From an uncultured Oscillibacter sp. (GTDB lineage: Bacteria; Bacillota; Clostridia; Oscillospirales; Oscillospiraceae): DNA of 64,000 nucleotides. The stretch is from contig CAJUMX010000007.1 in assembly GCA_910587705.1 (NCBI GenBank), forward strand, positions 62,001 through 126,000. Direction: 5' to 3'. The notes under the pieces are model-generated. The model was given only the letters and a program-made list of their open reading frames with translations, was not told the DNA's origin and ran no database searches. A program made the translations under genes and the position numbers. Of the stretch, positions 43,232 to 52,614 are shown piece by piece. Every line of letters starts with the position of its first letter. The first letter of the stretch is position 1.

Positions 43232-43956
43232 ATAGTTTGGCAGCTGCTATTTCTCTGTAGATTAGCAGCAAAAACAGCAAGAAAAGCCCCCAGAACGGTT
43301 AAGCTAATTTGATGTATTGCAAGCCAGCTTGGAATCTGAAACGCTGGGTCTAATGTTCCCATGGTCAACGGAAATTGAGAAAAGAAACCGCTCAATGAGA
43401 AATTGATTGCCGAGGGCAGAGGTAATACAGTTAATAAAATTACTGCCGCCATAGGAGCGTAGATCAGAGTATGGCTGAAGCGGCTCAACATCAACCCTGC
43501 CCCCAGGCAAAAGACAATGGGCGGGATCAGGGTCAATAGAGCGGGTAAAATCAGTTCTCCATAATCCACCCACCCAAACAGCGACACATAGAATCCAACC
43601 GCCAGGACTGCGACACATAGGCAGAGGACAAGAGTAGCTGTCAGCACCGCTCCACACCGCAGAGCCGCATACTGTCGCTGCCTGATTGGGGTGGCTTGGG
43701 TCAAGGGCCGGAGCAGACGCTCCTCCTTGGAGAAAAAGGACGCAAGGAAAAACAATTCTCCCAGGCAAATCAGCGGCAGGGTCTGACTGAGATAATACCC
43801 GAAGCTCCAGGGCGAAAAGGGAGCGGTGTGGGCCACGCCCTGGATCACGGAGCCGGTCAGTGTCAGCCAGCCATAGCCCAGAGACACCAGCAGAATACCG
43901 AAGAACAGCTTGTTCCACAGCAAGCGTCGTAGCTCATATCGAAAAATCTTATTCAA
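43228..43956 (-). CDS. ABC-2 type exporter membrane subunit
   Basis: A 242-residue membrane protein with six hydrophobic segments and the opening MNKIFRYELRRLLWNKLFFG typical of ABC-2 permeases. FFSKEERLLRPLTQATPIRQ near residue 80 is the cytoplasmic coupling region. It overlaps the preceding gene by 8 bases and pairs with the larger peptidase-bearing subunit as the second membrane half. Its stop overlaps a CAP-domain relic. Confidence 0.85.
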   Translation of the reverse strand: MNKIFRYELRRLLWNKLFFGILLVSLGYGWLTLTGSVIQGVAHTAPFSPWSFGYYLSQTLPLICLGELFFLASFFSKEERLLRPLTQATPIRQRQYAALRCGAVLTATLVLCLCVAVLAVGFYVSLFGWVDYGELILPALLTLIPPIVFCLGAGLMLSRFSHTLIYAPMAAVILLTVLPLPSAINFSLSGFFSQFPLTMGTLDPAFQIPSWLAIHQISLTVLGAFLAVFAANLQRNSSCQTM

Positions 43957-46165
43957 GGTTTAAGTCCTCCTCTGTCAGATGGCAGGCATCCAAAAACTCC
44001 TGATAGGTCAGATAAGGGTATTCCGGGTTCAGTTCCCGGTTAAAGAGATTGGACAGAATTTGATCCATAGCCTCCTCACCGCCCACCAACTGTTCCGCTT
44101 TTAAGATTTCTAATGCCATTTCGCTATATCGCCGTATGCCCCACAGACTGTTAGCGATGTCGGCTTGGTATTGCTCCGGCAGAGCGGACAGGTATTCCGG
44201 GTGGCGGACATAAAAATCCTTGTAATAGCTGTCCACTTCTTCTTGCCACTGGTCTATAAAGGCCGCCTGTGCCGCCGCCTCACCGTAGAGGTCCTTAACA
44301 ATGCGGTAAGTGGTGTAGCAAGTCAGGCCCTCGGCTGACCAAATGTTTTCCATATCCATGGGATCGAACATATTGCCCAGGCCCCACCACTGATGGACGA
44401 TTTCGTGGATGGTCGTTTGAGCAGGCGTCCCACCTTTGGCTCCGTTCGACAGATTTTGCATGGCAAAGTCCAGTTCATCCGCTAAACTGGCGCCGTCTCC
44501 GGCATATCCTCCGCCGCTGGTTCGGCTTTCAATCAGATTAAAAGTACCATCCCCATAAAAAGACAGCGGGCCAATATGTTCGGTACAATATGCAATGGTC
44601 TGGCGGATCATTTCCGCAGCGTCCATAGCCTCCATAACGGACTGGTGCTTGCGGCTGTAATAGAAATTGACGGTAATATCTGCCGGTTCCACCGGAATTT
44701 CCTCCCGGATATAATCCCCGGCATAGAGAATCATGCTGTACCCTTCATCGGTCATGCGCCAAGTCTTTGTACCGTCCCCGTTTTCTTTGAGAAGCTCTGT
44801 GGAGCCTGAGCCAAACAAAACAGGCGTCATGTGGCCGGGAAGAACAATATCCATCATGGCGGGAAGCGTTTCCCCCGTATACAGCACATCAAAGGGGGCG
44901 GGGGAAAGCTGATGGTTTTCCAAGCTCATGTAGGTATCACTGATTTCAGGTCTGCCCTGGGTAGCAGAAACAAGATTCCACTCCTGGGGAAAGCCGCCGT
45001 AGTCAATGACAAGCTCGATCTCCCTTTCAGCCGGGAGGGTAACAGTGAACATTTTTTCACCCATCGCCTGATAGCTGTCTACGGAGAAAGGCACATCCGC
45101 TCCGTTGGCCCGGACGGAGGTGATTTTATAGCCGGGGTCGATTTGAAACCGAGCGTCCTGCTCTTGCCCACTGGTGTTTTGAAGCTGAAACTCCGCCTGA
45201 CCATAAACACAGCCCGTTTTCGGGTCGGGGCGCACGTTGGCGTATCGGTTGGAGCAGGTGACGGTCTCCAGAGGTGCCGGGCAAAAGAGAAATTCATAGT
45301 CCATCTCCGCCGTACTGCGGTCAACAAAGGGCTGGCCCATATAGAGCAGGCTGGAACAGGCCACCAATGCCGCCGCTAACGCTGGACGGTAAAATCGCCG
45401 GATATTATGAGCAAATGAGCCGAGCGGTCCCTTCCCATATTGACGCACACAGAGATAGGACAATACCCACAGTCCGGCCAGGGCCAGCAGCCAAGTAAGC
45501 CGCACATAGGCCACGGAGCGAAAAATACGGTAATTGGAAAAATCATCGGAGACTGCCCAAACACATGGATTCAGCCAGCAGAGCTGCCACTGTTCTTTCC
45601 AGACCGTCAGGCTGAGGGCGGCAAATGCGGCAAAGAGAGCCAGAGACAGATCGACCCGCCGGGTAAATTGATAGGCGGCAGAGGCGGACAAAATCGCCAA
45701 AGGGATCGCTCCGTACATAAAAATCAGGTGTATCAGCAGATAGCTTTCCAGATCAAAGACCGCACCCAGCTTGACTACGGTATACGGAAGCCAAGCCAAC
45801 ATAGTAATGGTCTGAGCCAGAACAGAGACGCACAGCAGCGCCCCCAGCCGGGTCAGGGCGGCGGTCATGGGAGATACCACCGCATGGGTCAAGGTTTCCA
45901 TGCCGTCCCGCCGGAGCCTGTCCATACTCCAGACGGTGAGAATCGCAAATACGACAGCCCCTAAAATACTGCCAGCCAGGGCCGGATTTGCAAGATACAT
46001 CCCCTGCATGGTGGTGACATAGCCGCTGTCGCTGCTGGAATACAGAGGCCGGTAGACCGTCAGGCCCGCAATCGGAGAGAGGGCAGTCAAGAGGATCGCC
46101 AGCCAAGTAAGGCGGTTCTGGAGCAATCGGGTCAGCTCCAAACGAAATTGCCGCAGGGTGTTCAT
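43949..46165 (-). CDS. ABC-2 permease fused to an M1-type aminopeptidase domain
   Basis: A 738-residue protein. The first 270 residues have six or seven membrane segments, starting MNTLRQFRLELTRLLQNRLT as in ABC-2 permeases. The rest is an extracytoplasmic beta domain followed by a gluzincin peptidase: HEIVHQWWG (His587, Glu588, His591) with the third zinc ligand in WSAEGL (Glu612), two residues further away than in classical M1 enzymes. Such permease/M1 fusions are known in Clostridia and Bacteroidetes ABC systems. It overlaps the ATPase gene by 4 bases. It may trim a peptide during export or degrade an antimicrobial peptide. Confidence 0.87.
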   Translation of the reverse strand: MNTLRQFRLELTRLLQNRLTWLAILLTALSPIAGLTVYRPLYSSSDSGYVTTMQGMYLANPALAGSILGAVVFAILTVWSMDRLRRDGMETLTHAVVSPMTAALTRLGALLCVSVLAQTITMLAWLPYTVVKLGAVFDLESYLLIHLIFMYGAIPLAILSASAAYQFTRRVDLSLALFAAFAALSLTVWKEQWQLCWLNPCVWAVSDDFSNYRIFRSVAYVRLTWLLALAGLWVLSYLCVRQYGKGPLGSFAHNIRRFYRPALAAALVACSSLLYMGQPFVDRSTAEMDYEFLFCPAPLETVTCSNRYANVRPDPKTGCVYGQAEFQLQNTSGQEQDARFQIDPGYKITSVRANGADVPFSVDSYQAMGEKMFTVTLPAEREIELVIDYGGFPQEWNLVSATQGRPEISDTYMSLENHQLSPAPFDVLYTGETLPAMMDIVLPGHMTPVLFGSGSTELLKENGDGTKTWRMTDEGYSMILYAGDYIREEIPVEPADITVNFYYSRKHQSVMEAMDAAEMIRQTIAYCTEHIGPLSFYGDGTFNLIESRTSGGGYAGDGASLADELDFAMQNLSNGAKGGTPAQTTIHEIVHQWWGLGNMFDPMDMENIWSAEGLTCYTTYRIVKDLYGEAAAQAAFIDQWQEEVDSYYKDFYVRHPEYLSALPEQYQADIANSLWGIRRYSEMALEILKAEQLVGGEEAMDQILSNLFNRELNPEYPYLTYQEFLDACHLTEEDLNLE

Positions 46166-47022
46166 TGAATCGCCTCCCTGGAGATTAGATAAAGATAGGC
46201 ATCCTCCAGCGTAGGTTCTATCTGTTCCGCAAAATCAGGAAGTTTCTCTGCCACGGCGCGGCAGGCAATGCCCTGAGCTGTGTTGACGCGGGAGGTAATA
46301 TGCAGGCCCACTTCCTGCCGCCGATCTTTCTCCTGGAATACACCAACATGGCCCACAGCTCCAGCAATCAACTCGGCGGGAGTACCGGCAAAGCGGATGC
46401 GGCCTTGGTGTATCACAATAAGCTGATTGCATACTGACTGAACATCCTCGATGATATGGGTGGAAAGAAGCACCAGCCGGTTTTGGGCCATTTGGGAAAA
46501 GAGGTTGCGGAAGCTGATCCGTTCTTCCGGGTCAAGGCCCACCGTAGGCTCGTCAAAAATGAGAAAATGGGGGTCGCCCAAAATCGCCTGGGCAATACCC
46601 ACCCGCTGGCGCTGCCCACCAGACAGAGTGCGTATTTTTGCTTTCTGCTTTTCCTCCAGGTTGGTACTCTGGATAGCGGCGGCGATGGCCTCCTTACTGT
46701 TGGTGATTCCTTTCAGTGCCGCCATGTAGTCCAGAAATTGCCAGACCGTCAGCTCGTCAAACAACCCAAAGGACTGAGGCAAGTAGCCCAAGCGGGCTTT
46801 CAACAGCCGTTCCTGCTTCATCAGGGGTTTTCCGTCTACTGAGATCGTTCCCTCCGTGGGGAGCAGGCCCGCGACCAGGAGCTTCATCAGGGTGGACTTG
46901 CCCGCTCCGTTCGGCCCCAAGAGTCCGATCAGGTTCGGACTGCTCAGGTTCAAATTGATTTCCCGCAAGGCGGTTTTACCGGACGGGTAGGTCATGGATA
47001 AATTAAAAATCTCCACATTCAT
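46162..47022 (-). CDS. ABC exporter ATP-binding protein
   Basis: A 286-residue ATPase: Walker A GPNGAGKST (about 36-44), signature TLSGGQRQRVGIA, Walker B FLIFDEPTVGLD and the switch His in STHIIEDV. A C-terminal extension of about 70 residues is typical of exporter ATPases of the CcmA/YtrB kind. It overlaps the fused permease gene by 4 bases and lies 67 bases after the sensor kinase gene, so it is probably induced by the two-component pair upstream. Confidence 0.93.
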   Translation of the reverse strand: MNVEIFNLSMTYPSGKTALREINLNLSSPNLIGLLGPNGAGKSTLMKLLVAGLLPTEGTISVDGKPLMKQERLLKARLGYLPQSFGLFDELTVWQFLDYMAALKGITNSKEAIAAAIQSTNLEEKQKAKIRTLSGGQRQRVGIAQAILGDPHFLIFDEPTVGLDPEERISFRNLFSQMAQNRLVLLSTHIIEDVQSVCNQLIVIHQGRIRFAGTPAELIAGAVGHVGVFQEKDRRQEVGLHITSRVNTAQGIACRAVAEKLPDFAEQIEPTLEDAYLYLISREAIQ

Positions 47023-47089
47023 CTGTGTTTCATCCTTTCTGCTTGAGATTGCAGTCAGGATAACAGAAGAATGTGGAGTTCGTTTGTGG

Positions 47090-48559
47090 TTAGTGTGTGG
47101 TTTGTGTGGAGTTTGGAAGAATCAGCGTCGCGCAAACTCCTCTTTCTGAGTTTCGGATTTGACAACAGCCCCCATGCTGTTCCGCTATTTTCTGAACAAG
47201 ATAAAGTCCTAATCCACTTCCGCCTGTCTGACGGCTCCGGGATGGGTCGCTGCGGAAGAATGGCTCAAACAGGTGCGGCAGCAGTTCCGGTGCAATATGC
47301 GCTCTCTCATTCTCCACAGTCAAAATGATGTTTTCATCTTCCGCATGAACGGAAAGAGAGATTTTGATGCCCTCCGGTGAATAAAGAGCGGCGTTAGAGA
47401 GAAGATTGCCCAAGGCTTTTTTCAAAAGGGCCGGGTTTCCCGTATTCCAGATTTCCGGGGGTAAATCTGTGATGACTTCCTGCTCTTTTTGCTGGAAAAG
47501 CTCACCGTAATTTTGCAAACAGCTCCGAATCAGAGCGGTCAGTTCCACAGGAACCATAGATAACTCTCCGCCCCCTTCCATACGGGAGATAGTCAAAAGC
47601 TCTTGCACCAAGCTCTCCATCTGGTTTGCCACGGCCAAGCTGCGGGCCAGGTATTTGTCCCGATCTGCATAAACACCAATTCCGTCTAACATCCCGCCGA
47701 GCTGACCTTTCATAACGGTGATAGGTGTTTTCAGCTCATGGGAAACCGCCGAGAAAAAATCCCGCTGGGCCTGTTCCAACTGATGCTCTCGCTCCACGTC
47801 TTTCTGGAGAGTATCGTTTGCGGCCTGGAGTTCCTGCATGGAGCGGGATAGACGATCTGCCAACTCGTCCAGGTTGTGGGCCAACGTACCAATTTCGTCT
47901 GTACGTTGTTCTTTACACCGCCAGCTAAAATCCAATTCAGACAGCTTTTGAGAAATGCTGCTCAATCGTACAATGGGCCGTGTGATGAAGTGGGCGTAGA
48001 ATAGGGAGGACAGCACGGACACCAGCAGAATGGCCGCAGCCAGCCAGGGCCAGATGCGGCCCAACGCCTCCACAGCTTGATTGACCGCACGTGTGCTCGC
48101 AAACACTAGAAGCTCGAATTTTTCTGAGGAATCCTCAAAAGAAAATTCGGTTCCAATACAATGTACGATATAATCTGAGTTTTCATTGTCTGACTGAAGG
48201 TTTTTGTCAGACGTATGCGTCGGCAGCATTTCCCATCGTCCATTTTCTCCTGTTGGCATGATGTCAGAGGGATCAATGCCACCGACAATACGCCCCGCAG
48301 AATCTTGGATGCTTACCGGGACGCCGTACTGGAACGTAAACTGTGAAAGGAGAGATTCGCAGTCAGCCAGTGTATATTCTTCTAATTGTTTTGCCAGCCG
48401 GTCAGCCTGGGCCACCAGCATACGCTCTTGGTCTGCCGTATAGGTCAGCGGCATAAGCTGGGCAATCAGGCCATAGGTCAAAACACAGACTGCCGTTAGC
48501 AACAGACAAGTAACAAGGAAGATTTTTGCCGTCAGGCTATTTTTCAGTTTCGCAATCAA
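47090..48559 (-). CDS. Sensor histidine kinase
   Basis: A 489-residue membrane kinase. The TTG at 48559 lies within the response-regulator gene (23-base overlap) and follows GGGGTGGGG; a longer frame to 48676 would overlap much more. Two membrane segments (about 13-32 and 190-210) enclose a 155-residue sensor domain. A HAMP domain precedes the H-box FFSAVSHELKTPITVMKG; the N-box is LGNLLSNAALYS, and G2 is GGSGLGLYLVQKI. The order regulator, kinase, ABC exporter is standard for peptide-sensing systems. Confidence 0.92.
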   Translation of the reverse strand: MIAKLKNSLTAKIFLVTCLLLTAVCVLTYGLIAQLMPLTYTADQERMLVAQADRLAKQLEEYTLADCESLLSQFTFQYGVPVSIQDSAGRIVGGIDPSDIMPTGENGRWEMLPTHTSDKNLQSDNENSDYIVHCIGTEFSFEDSSEKFELLVFASTRAVNQAVEALGRIWPWLAAAILLVSVLSSLFYAHFITRPIVRLSSISQKLSELDFSWRCKEQRTDEIGTLAHNLDELADRLSRSMQELQAANDTLQKDVEREHQLEQAQRDFFSAVSHELKTPITVMKGQLGGMLDGIGVYADRDKYLARSLAVANQMESLVQELLTISRMEGGGELSMVPVELTALIRSCLQNYGELFQQKEQEVITDLPPEIWNTGNPALLKKALGNLLSNAALYSPEGIKISLSVHAEDENIILTVENERAHIAPELLPHLFEPFFRSDPSRSRQTGGSGLGLYLVQKIAEQHGGCCQIRNSERGVCATLILPNSTQTTH

Positions 48560-49208
48560 TTCGATACCCCACCCCTCTGATTGTTTCGATATAATCCAGG
48601 CCCAGCTTTTTTCGCAAATTTTTAATATGTGTATCGACAATTCTTTCATCACCGTAAAAGTCGTAGCTCCAAACACGATTCAAAAGTGTTTGCCTGGATA
48701 AAACACGTCCTTGGTTTTGAAGCAGGACTTTCAGCAGCTCAAATTCTCTTTGGGTCAAATCGACAATTTGGCCGGAAATATAGACCTTGTAGCCCTCCAA
48801 ATCCAGGATCAAGACTTTATAGGTTATTCGGTTGGAAATGCTGTCTCCCATCGTCCGGCGCAGAACTGCGCCAATTTTGCGGAGCAAGACTGGCATGGAA
48901 AAGGGTTTTGGTATGTAATCGTCAATCCGCAGATCAAAACCTTTTAATTGATCTTCTTCGCTGTCGAGGGCTGTCAACATGATGATTGGAATATCCGATT
49001 CCTCCCGAATGGCCTTGCATACTTCATAGCCATTTAAGCGGGGGAGCAAAATATCCAGCAGGACTAAATCGACATTGGAACTGCGGAATACTTCGATAGC
49101 TTGTTCACCATCAAAGGCAGTTACAACCTGATAACCCTCATTTTCCAAATAGTTTTGTAAAAGCTCCCGGATGTCGTATTCATCCTCGACCACTAAGATT
49201 TTTGCCAT
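48537..49208 (-). CDS. OmpR/PhoB-type response regulator
   Basis: A 223-residue regulator. ATG 49208 follows GAGGTG and gives MAKILVVEDEYDIRELLQNY. The phospho-acceptor Asp is in LVLLDILLPRLNG (about 53), Thr in MLTALDSEED, and Lys in YIPKPFSMPVL. The winged helix is in the C-terminal 95 residues (LTQREFELLKVLLQNQGRVL, then DTHIKNLRKKLG). It overlaps the kinase gene and likely controls the ABC exporter operon downstream. Confidence 0.94.
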   Translation of the reverse strand: MAKILVVEDEYDIRELLQNYLENEGYQVVTAFDGEQAIEVFRSSNVDLVLLDILLPRLNGYEVCKAIREESDIPIIMLTALDSEEDQLKGFDLRIDDYIPKPFSMPVLLRKIGAVLRRTMGDSISNRITYKVLILDLEGYKVYISGQIVDLTQREFELLKVLLQNQGRVLSRQTLLNRVWSYDFYGDERIVDTHIKNLRKKLGLDYIETIRGVGYRIDCETEK

Positions 49209-49324
49209 GTGATTCACCTCACCGATGCGATTATAGCAGAGAATTATGAATTTTGTGTGGAGTTTTGTTTTCTGTCGCTTTTTAATCATTGACAGAATTT
49301 AGCTCTGGTAAATTGGCCCCTAAT

Positions 49325-49354
49325 TCATTGTTTTCTGCTATGCAAAATTTGAGC
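49325..49354. repeat. Dispersed boundary repeat, weak copy
   Basis: TCATTGTTTTCTGCTATGCA then AAATTTGAGC, most like the copies at 36671 and 43013. It lies in the gap before the response-regulator gene and is followed by the hairpin at 49415, the same order as at 36671/36761. Confidence 0.35.
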
Positions 49355-49414
49355 AGGAAGTCTGCACTTCCGAGTGTCATATTTTCCTGTCTGTACTTTG
49401 CTTTTTCCGCTATG

Positions 49415-49450
49415 AAGGAGGGCCATCCAGCTTTCTGGACGGCCCTCCTT
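49415..49450. terminator. Strong hairpin after the CAP-protein gene
   Basis: AAGGAGGGCCATCCAG ... CTGGACGGCCCTCCTT, 14 bases past the CAP stop on the minus strand. T runs are weak, so termination is likely but not certain. The 60 bases before it resemble those before the hairpin at 36761. Confidence 0.6.
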
Positions 49451-49463
49451 GAGTACTGTTCTC

Positions 49464-50243
49464 TTATGCATAGAAGTTGACGCTGTTGGGTATTCCAACG
49501 AACATGTAGCAGTAGGTGATGCCGTCGTACTGGGTCACGCCTACACCGATGCAGTCGCATCTGGGGTCAATCATCGTCTCGAAATGACCCGGCGAGTTGA
49601 TCCAGTTGTCGACGGCGCGCTGGGCAGCATTGACTGTGCCGGTGAACACGGTGAGGTTGTCGCCGAAGCTGTAGGGATATCCGGCCTCGGCAGCGGCCTG
49701 ACCCTCCTCCGGGGCGTGGTGCCAGGTGTAGCGCTGGTTGGAGCAGACTTGCGCGGCGTTCATCAGAGCCTCATTGACCGGCAACTCTGACACTCCATTG
49801 GCCTTTCTGGTCTGGTTGATGAGGCGGATCATCTCCTGCCGTATCTCCATGTTGTCTGTCAGGCCGGCGCTGTCCCCGCTGGCGGGGACCTCCAGTGGGG
49901 CGGAGTCAGCGGAACTGACCGTCAGCGTCATGCTCCCGCACTCTCCGGCACTGTTGGATGCAGTAATCTCCACGCTCCCCTCTGCCTTGGCGACAGCGAC
50001 CCAGAAGGTCAGCACCTGCTCCACCGCCACCGTATCCGGGTTGCTGGAGGTGACAGTGTACCCTGTGCCACTGGGATCAATGATGAGGCCGCTGCGCTCT
50101 CCCACCTCAAGGGTACTGCCCTTGTAGCTGCTTATCCGGATGGATTCGGCTGGCGCTGCTGTCGTTGCGGCGGGGATGGTGAGAGCGGTTGCGAGGATGA
50201 CTGCCGTCAGTGGGGCGGCGCTGTGCTTTTTTATGCCAGTCAT
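49464..50243 (-). CDS. Secreted CAP-domain (SCP/PR-1-like) protein
   Basis: A 259-residue secreted protein. A signal peptide (about 1-31, Ala-rich, ending TTAAPA) is followed by an Ig-like beta domain (about 34-110, GYTVTSSNPDTVAVEQ) and a CAP domain: IRQEMIRLINQTRKANGV, a WHHAPEE stretch with His, AVDNWINSPGHFETM and a C-terminal VGVTQYDGITYCYMF. The Ig-CAP order is common in Clostridia. CAP proteins are extracellular; function in bacteria is poorly known. It is a single gene. Confidence 0.9.
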   Translation of the reverse strand: MTGIKKHSAAPLTAVILATALTIPAATTAAPAESIRISSYKGSTLEVGERSGLIIDPSGTGYTVTSSNPDTVAVEQVLTFWVAVAKAEGSVEITASNSAGECGSMTLTVSSADSAPLEVPASGDSAGLTDNMEIRQEMIRLINQTRKANGVSELPVNEALMNAAQVCSNQRYTWHHAPEEGQAAAEAGYPYSFGDNLTVFTGTVNAAQRAVDNWINSPGHFETMIDPRCDCIGVGVTQYDGITYCYMFVGIPNSVNFYA

Positions 50244-50550
50244 TTGTTTTTCCTCCTGATTTCAGTGTTTTATAGGGGCTTTTGCAAACAATACAATACC
50301 AAAAGAAGAGATGTAAGTCGATAGGGACAAACGGAGAAATACAAAGGTGAAAAGCAAGCGAACTACATAGTACCTCGCTGTCCATGCGGAAGGTTTCTTT
50401 CGTTGTGACAATCTTTCTGACCACATAAACAGCCACAGACAGACATGGAGCACATGGAAACACTGTTTTCAAAGAGTGCCAGAGAGCAAATGAAACAGAG
50501 CAGAAACGGCTATAAACTATCAAAATTTGTCCAAAAAATCTTTGCAGACC

Positions 50551-50578
50551 TCTTTGTTTATAGCGGCGCAGTTTTTGA
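50551..50578. repeat. Dispersed boundary repeat, exact copy
   Basis: Twenty-eight bases (TCTTTGTTTATAGCGGCGCA then GTTTTTGA) identical to 57482-57509. It lies in the 392-base gap 50244-50635, which otherwise shows no supported gene. Confidence 0.8.
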
Positions 50579-50635
50579 ACTGCAACGATTTATGCTTCCG
50601 TGTTCTTGCAGGTCTTCGCGCAGGCCGCAGGTAAA

Positions 50636-52291
50636 TTATTTTTCCTCGTTGGCGTAGGGCTCGAGGAAGGCGTGGAAGTGGCGCATGGGGAGCTTGTGGC
50701 CCCAGAGGATGCGCATGTTGGGGATGGTCTCCCGGTCCTTGTACAGCTGGGCCACGGCGGCGATGACATAGTCCAGGTGCTCCTGGGTCAGGCGGCTGCG
50801 GTCGATGGCGAACCGCACCACGTTGGCAAGCTCCGCCTGCTGCTCGGGGGTCTTGAGGTCATACTCCATGGAGAAGTCGCCAAGCTCCGAGACACGGATG
50901 CCGTACCGGCGGATCAGCTCCAGAGAGAAGCCGGTGCCGGCGAAGGTGGTGTGATCCCGCTTGCCGTCGAAGAACTCGTCCATGTTGATATACACGGCGT
51001 GTCCGCCGACGGGCAGAACCACGCCCTTGACGCCGTTCTTGTAGAAGCCCTGGGCCAGGTACTCGCACTGCATGGCACGGTCATGCTGATAGGCAAAGTC
51101 GCAGCTCTCATACAGGCCGCAGGCCAGAGCCATGATGTCCCGGCCGCTCATGCCGCCGTAGGAGTCGTTGCCATAGCAGGAAATCTGTTTGACCTTGATC
51201 AGAACGCCCACGTCGGTCTTGACGGAACCGTCTTCATTGAAGTCGGAGAACTTCTTCCAGAACAGGCCCTTATCCCGGAAGGCCAGCATGCCGCCCATGT
51301 TGGCGTGGCCGTCCTTTTTGGCGGACATGGTGAAGGCGTCGCAGTAGGAGAACATTTCGGTGGCAATTTCGGCGATGGATTTGTCGGCGTAGCCTTCCTC
51401 GTTCATTTTGATGAAGTACGCGTTTTCCGCCCAGCGGGCCACGTCGAACACCAGGGGGATGTCATACTTGTGGGCCACGCGGTTGATCTCCCGGATGTTG
51501 GCCATGGAGACGGGCTGGCCGCAGATGGGGTTGTTGGTGATGCAGGTGAAAATCAGGGGCACGTTTTCCACGCCCACGGCGCTGATCAGCTGCTCCAGCT
51601 TGTCAATGTCCATGTTGCCCTTGAACGGGTTTTTCTCATATTTGCCGCCCTCGGGAACCTCATACAGCAGTTCCTTATTGTACAGGTTGCGGGGGATGGA
51701 GCCCATCTGCTTGATGTTGCCCTCGGTGGTGTCGAAGTGGCCGTTGGAGGGGATGGTAAAGACCTTACCGGGGTGGCGCTGGGCCAGAATCTTCTTCACA
51801 ATCTCCATCAGCACGGACTCGGCGGCCCGGCCCTGCTGGATGATAAAGCTGTTGGGACGCTCCATCTGCGCGGCGCCGCCGTTGAAGAGGCCGCCCTCGT
51901 ATTCGCACAGGTACAGCTCGTTCATCATCTTTTCGATGTCACGGCAGTCCGTGCGCACCAAATCGATGGACTTCTTCCAGTTCTTCTCCCCGCCCCGCTC
52001 AAAAATGTCGCGGAAGGTGTCCAGCAGGACATAATAGCCGGTGTTCCGGCCATAGGCCTCGTCGCCCAGGAAGAGGGTGGCCCACTGCTGGTTGGTCATG
52101 GCGGTGGTGCCGGAGTCGGACAGCATGTCGACCGTCAGCATTCCGGAGGGGAAAGCAAACTCGTTCCAGTGGGTGGCGTTCAGGGCGCGTTCGCGCTGCT
52201 CCACCGTGGCCTGGGGCAGGTCGCGCACGACATACGCGCAGTGCTGCGGCATGACAGCGTTCAGGGGATAGTGCTTCGCATTCTTGTCCAT
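50636..52291 (-). CDS. Tryptophanase / tyrosine phenol-lyase family PLP enzyme, long form
   Basis: A 551-residue beta-eliminating lyase, about 80-90 residues longer than TnaA or Tpl (455-475). The PLP Lys is in TMSAKKDGHANMGG, with the upstream Asp-Arg pair in FDVARWAENAYFIK and the GQPVSMANIREIN motif. Extra sequence lies mainly in the first 200 residues (around SIDLVRTDCRDIEKMMNELY). The C-terminus LPMRHFHAFLEPY has His where tryptophanase has a His and Tpl a Phe, and the Tpl-specific Arg of SMERG is replaced (VSELG), so indole formation is favoured over phenol. GGAGGT precedes the ATG. It is the last gene of an operon with a peptidase and transport genes. Confidence 0.88.
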   Translation of the reverse strand: MDKNAKHYPLNAVMPQHCAYVVRDLPQATVEQRERALNATHWNEFAFPSGMLTVDMLSDSGTTAMTNQQWATLFLGDEAYGRNTGYYVLLDTFRDIFERGGEKNWKKSIDLVRTDCRDIEKMMNELYLCEYEGGLFNGGAAQMERPNSFIIQQGRAAESVLMEIVKKILAQRHPGKVFTIPSNGHFDTTEGNIKQMGSIPRNLYNKELLYEVPEGGKYEKNPFKGNMDIDKLEQLISAVGVENVPLIFTCITNNPICGQPVSMANIREINRVAHKYDIPLVFDVARWAENAYFIKMNEEGYADKSIAEIATEMFSYCDAFTMSAKKDGHANMGGMLAFRDKGLFWKKFSDFNEDGSVKTDVGVLIKVKQISCYGNDSYGGMSGRDIMALACGLYESCDFAYQHDRAMQCEYLAQGFYKNGVKGVVLPVGGHAVYINMDEFFDGKRDHTTFAGTGFSLELIRRYGIRVSELGDFSMEYDLKTPEQQAELANVVRFAIDRSRLTQEHLDYVIAAVAQLYKDRETIPNMRILWGHKLPMRHFHAFLEPYANEEK

Positions 52292-52362
52292 TTTGATTTA
52301 CCTCCATATAATCATTTTTATTGGAAACCCCGGTCACCGTGGAGAAAGGTCACGGCTGGCGG

Positions 52363-52599
52363 TCAGTGTTTCCCGAAGTCAGAGGGATATTCTGGGGGCT
52401 GAGCCATTTCCGCGGCCTTCTCGTCGGCCCGCTTTACAATCCGGATGCCGACCGTCAGCGCGGCGGCGGAGATCACCGCACAGGTCAGGATGAATTCATC
52501 TTGAATGGTAAAGAGGAAGCGGTCCGCCAGCATGACGGTCACGATCAAAACGCTCCCGAAAGCCTCCAGCTGCAATCCCCGTCGTCTTGATAATTTCAT
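52363..52599 (-). CDS. Small two-segment membrane protein
   Basis: A 78-residue protein with two hydrophobic stretches (about 13-30 and 36-52) and a charged tail containing VKRADEKAAEMAQPPEYPSD. It lies 15 bases after the YjiG-like gene and 71 bases before the lyase gene on the same strand. I do not recognise it; it could be a small subunit of the neighbouring transporter. Confidence 0.6.
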   Translation of the reverse strand: MKLSRRRGLQLEAFGSVLIVTVMLADRFLFTIQDEFILTCAVISAAALTVGIRIVKRADEKAAEMAQPPEYPSDFGKH

Positions 52600-52614
52600 G
52601 GCTTCAAGTTCCGG

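Noticed and set aside
50600..52402. 600-codon rightward frame opposite the lyase gene
   Set aside because: It is the mirror of a clear PLP enzyme on the minus strand and has no family features.
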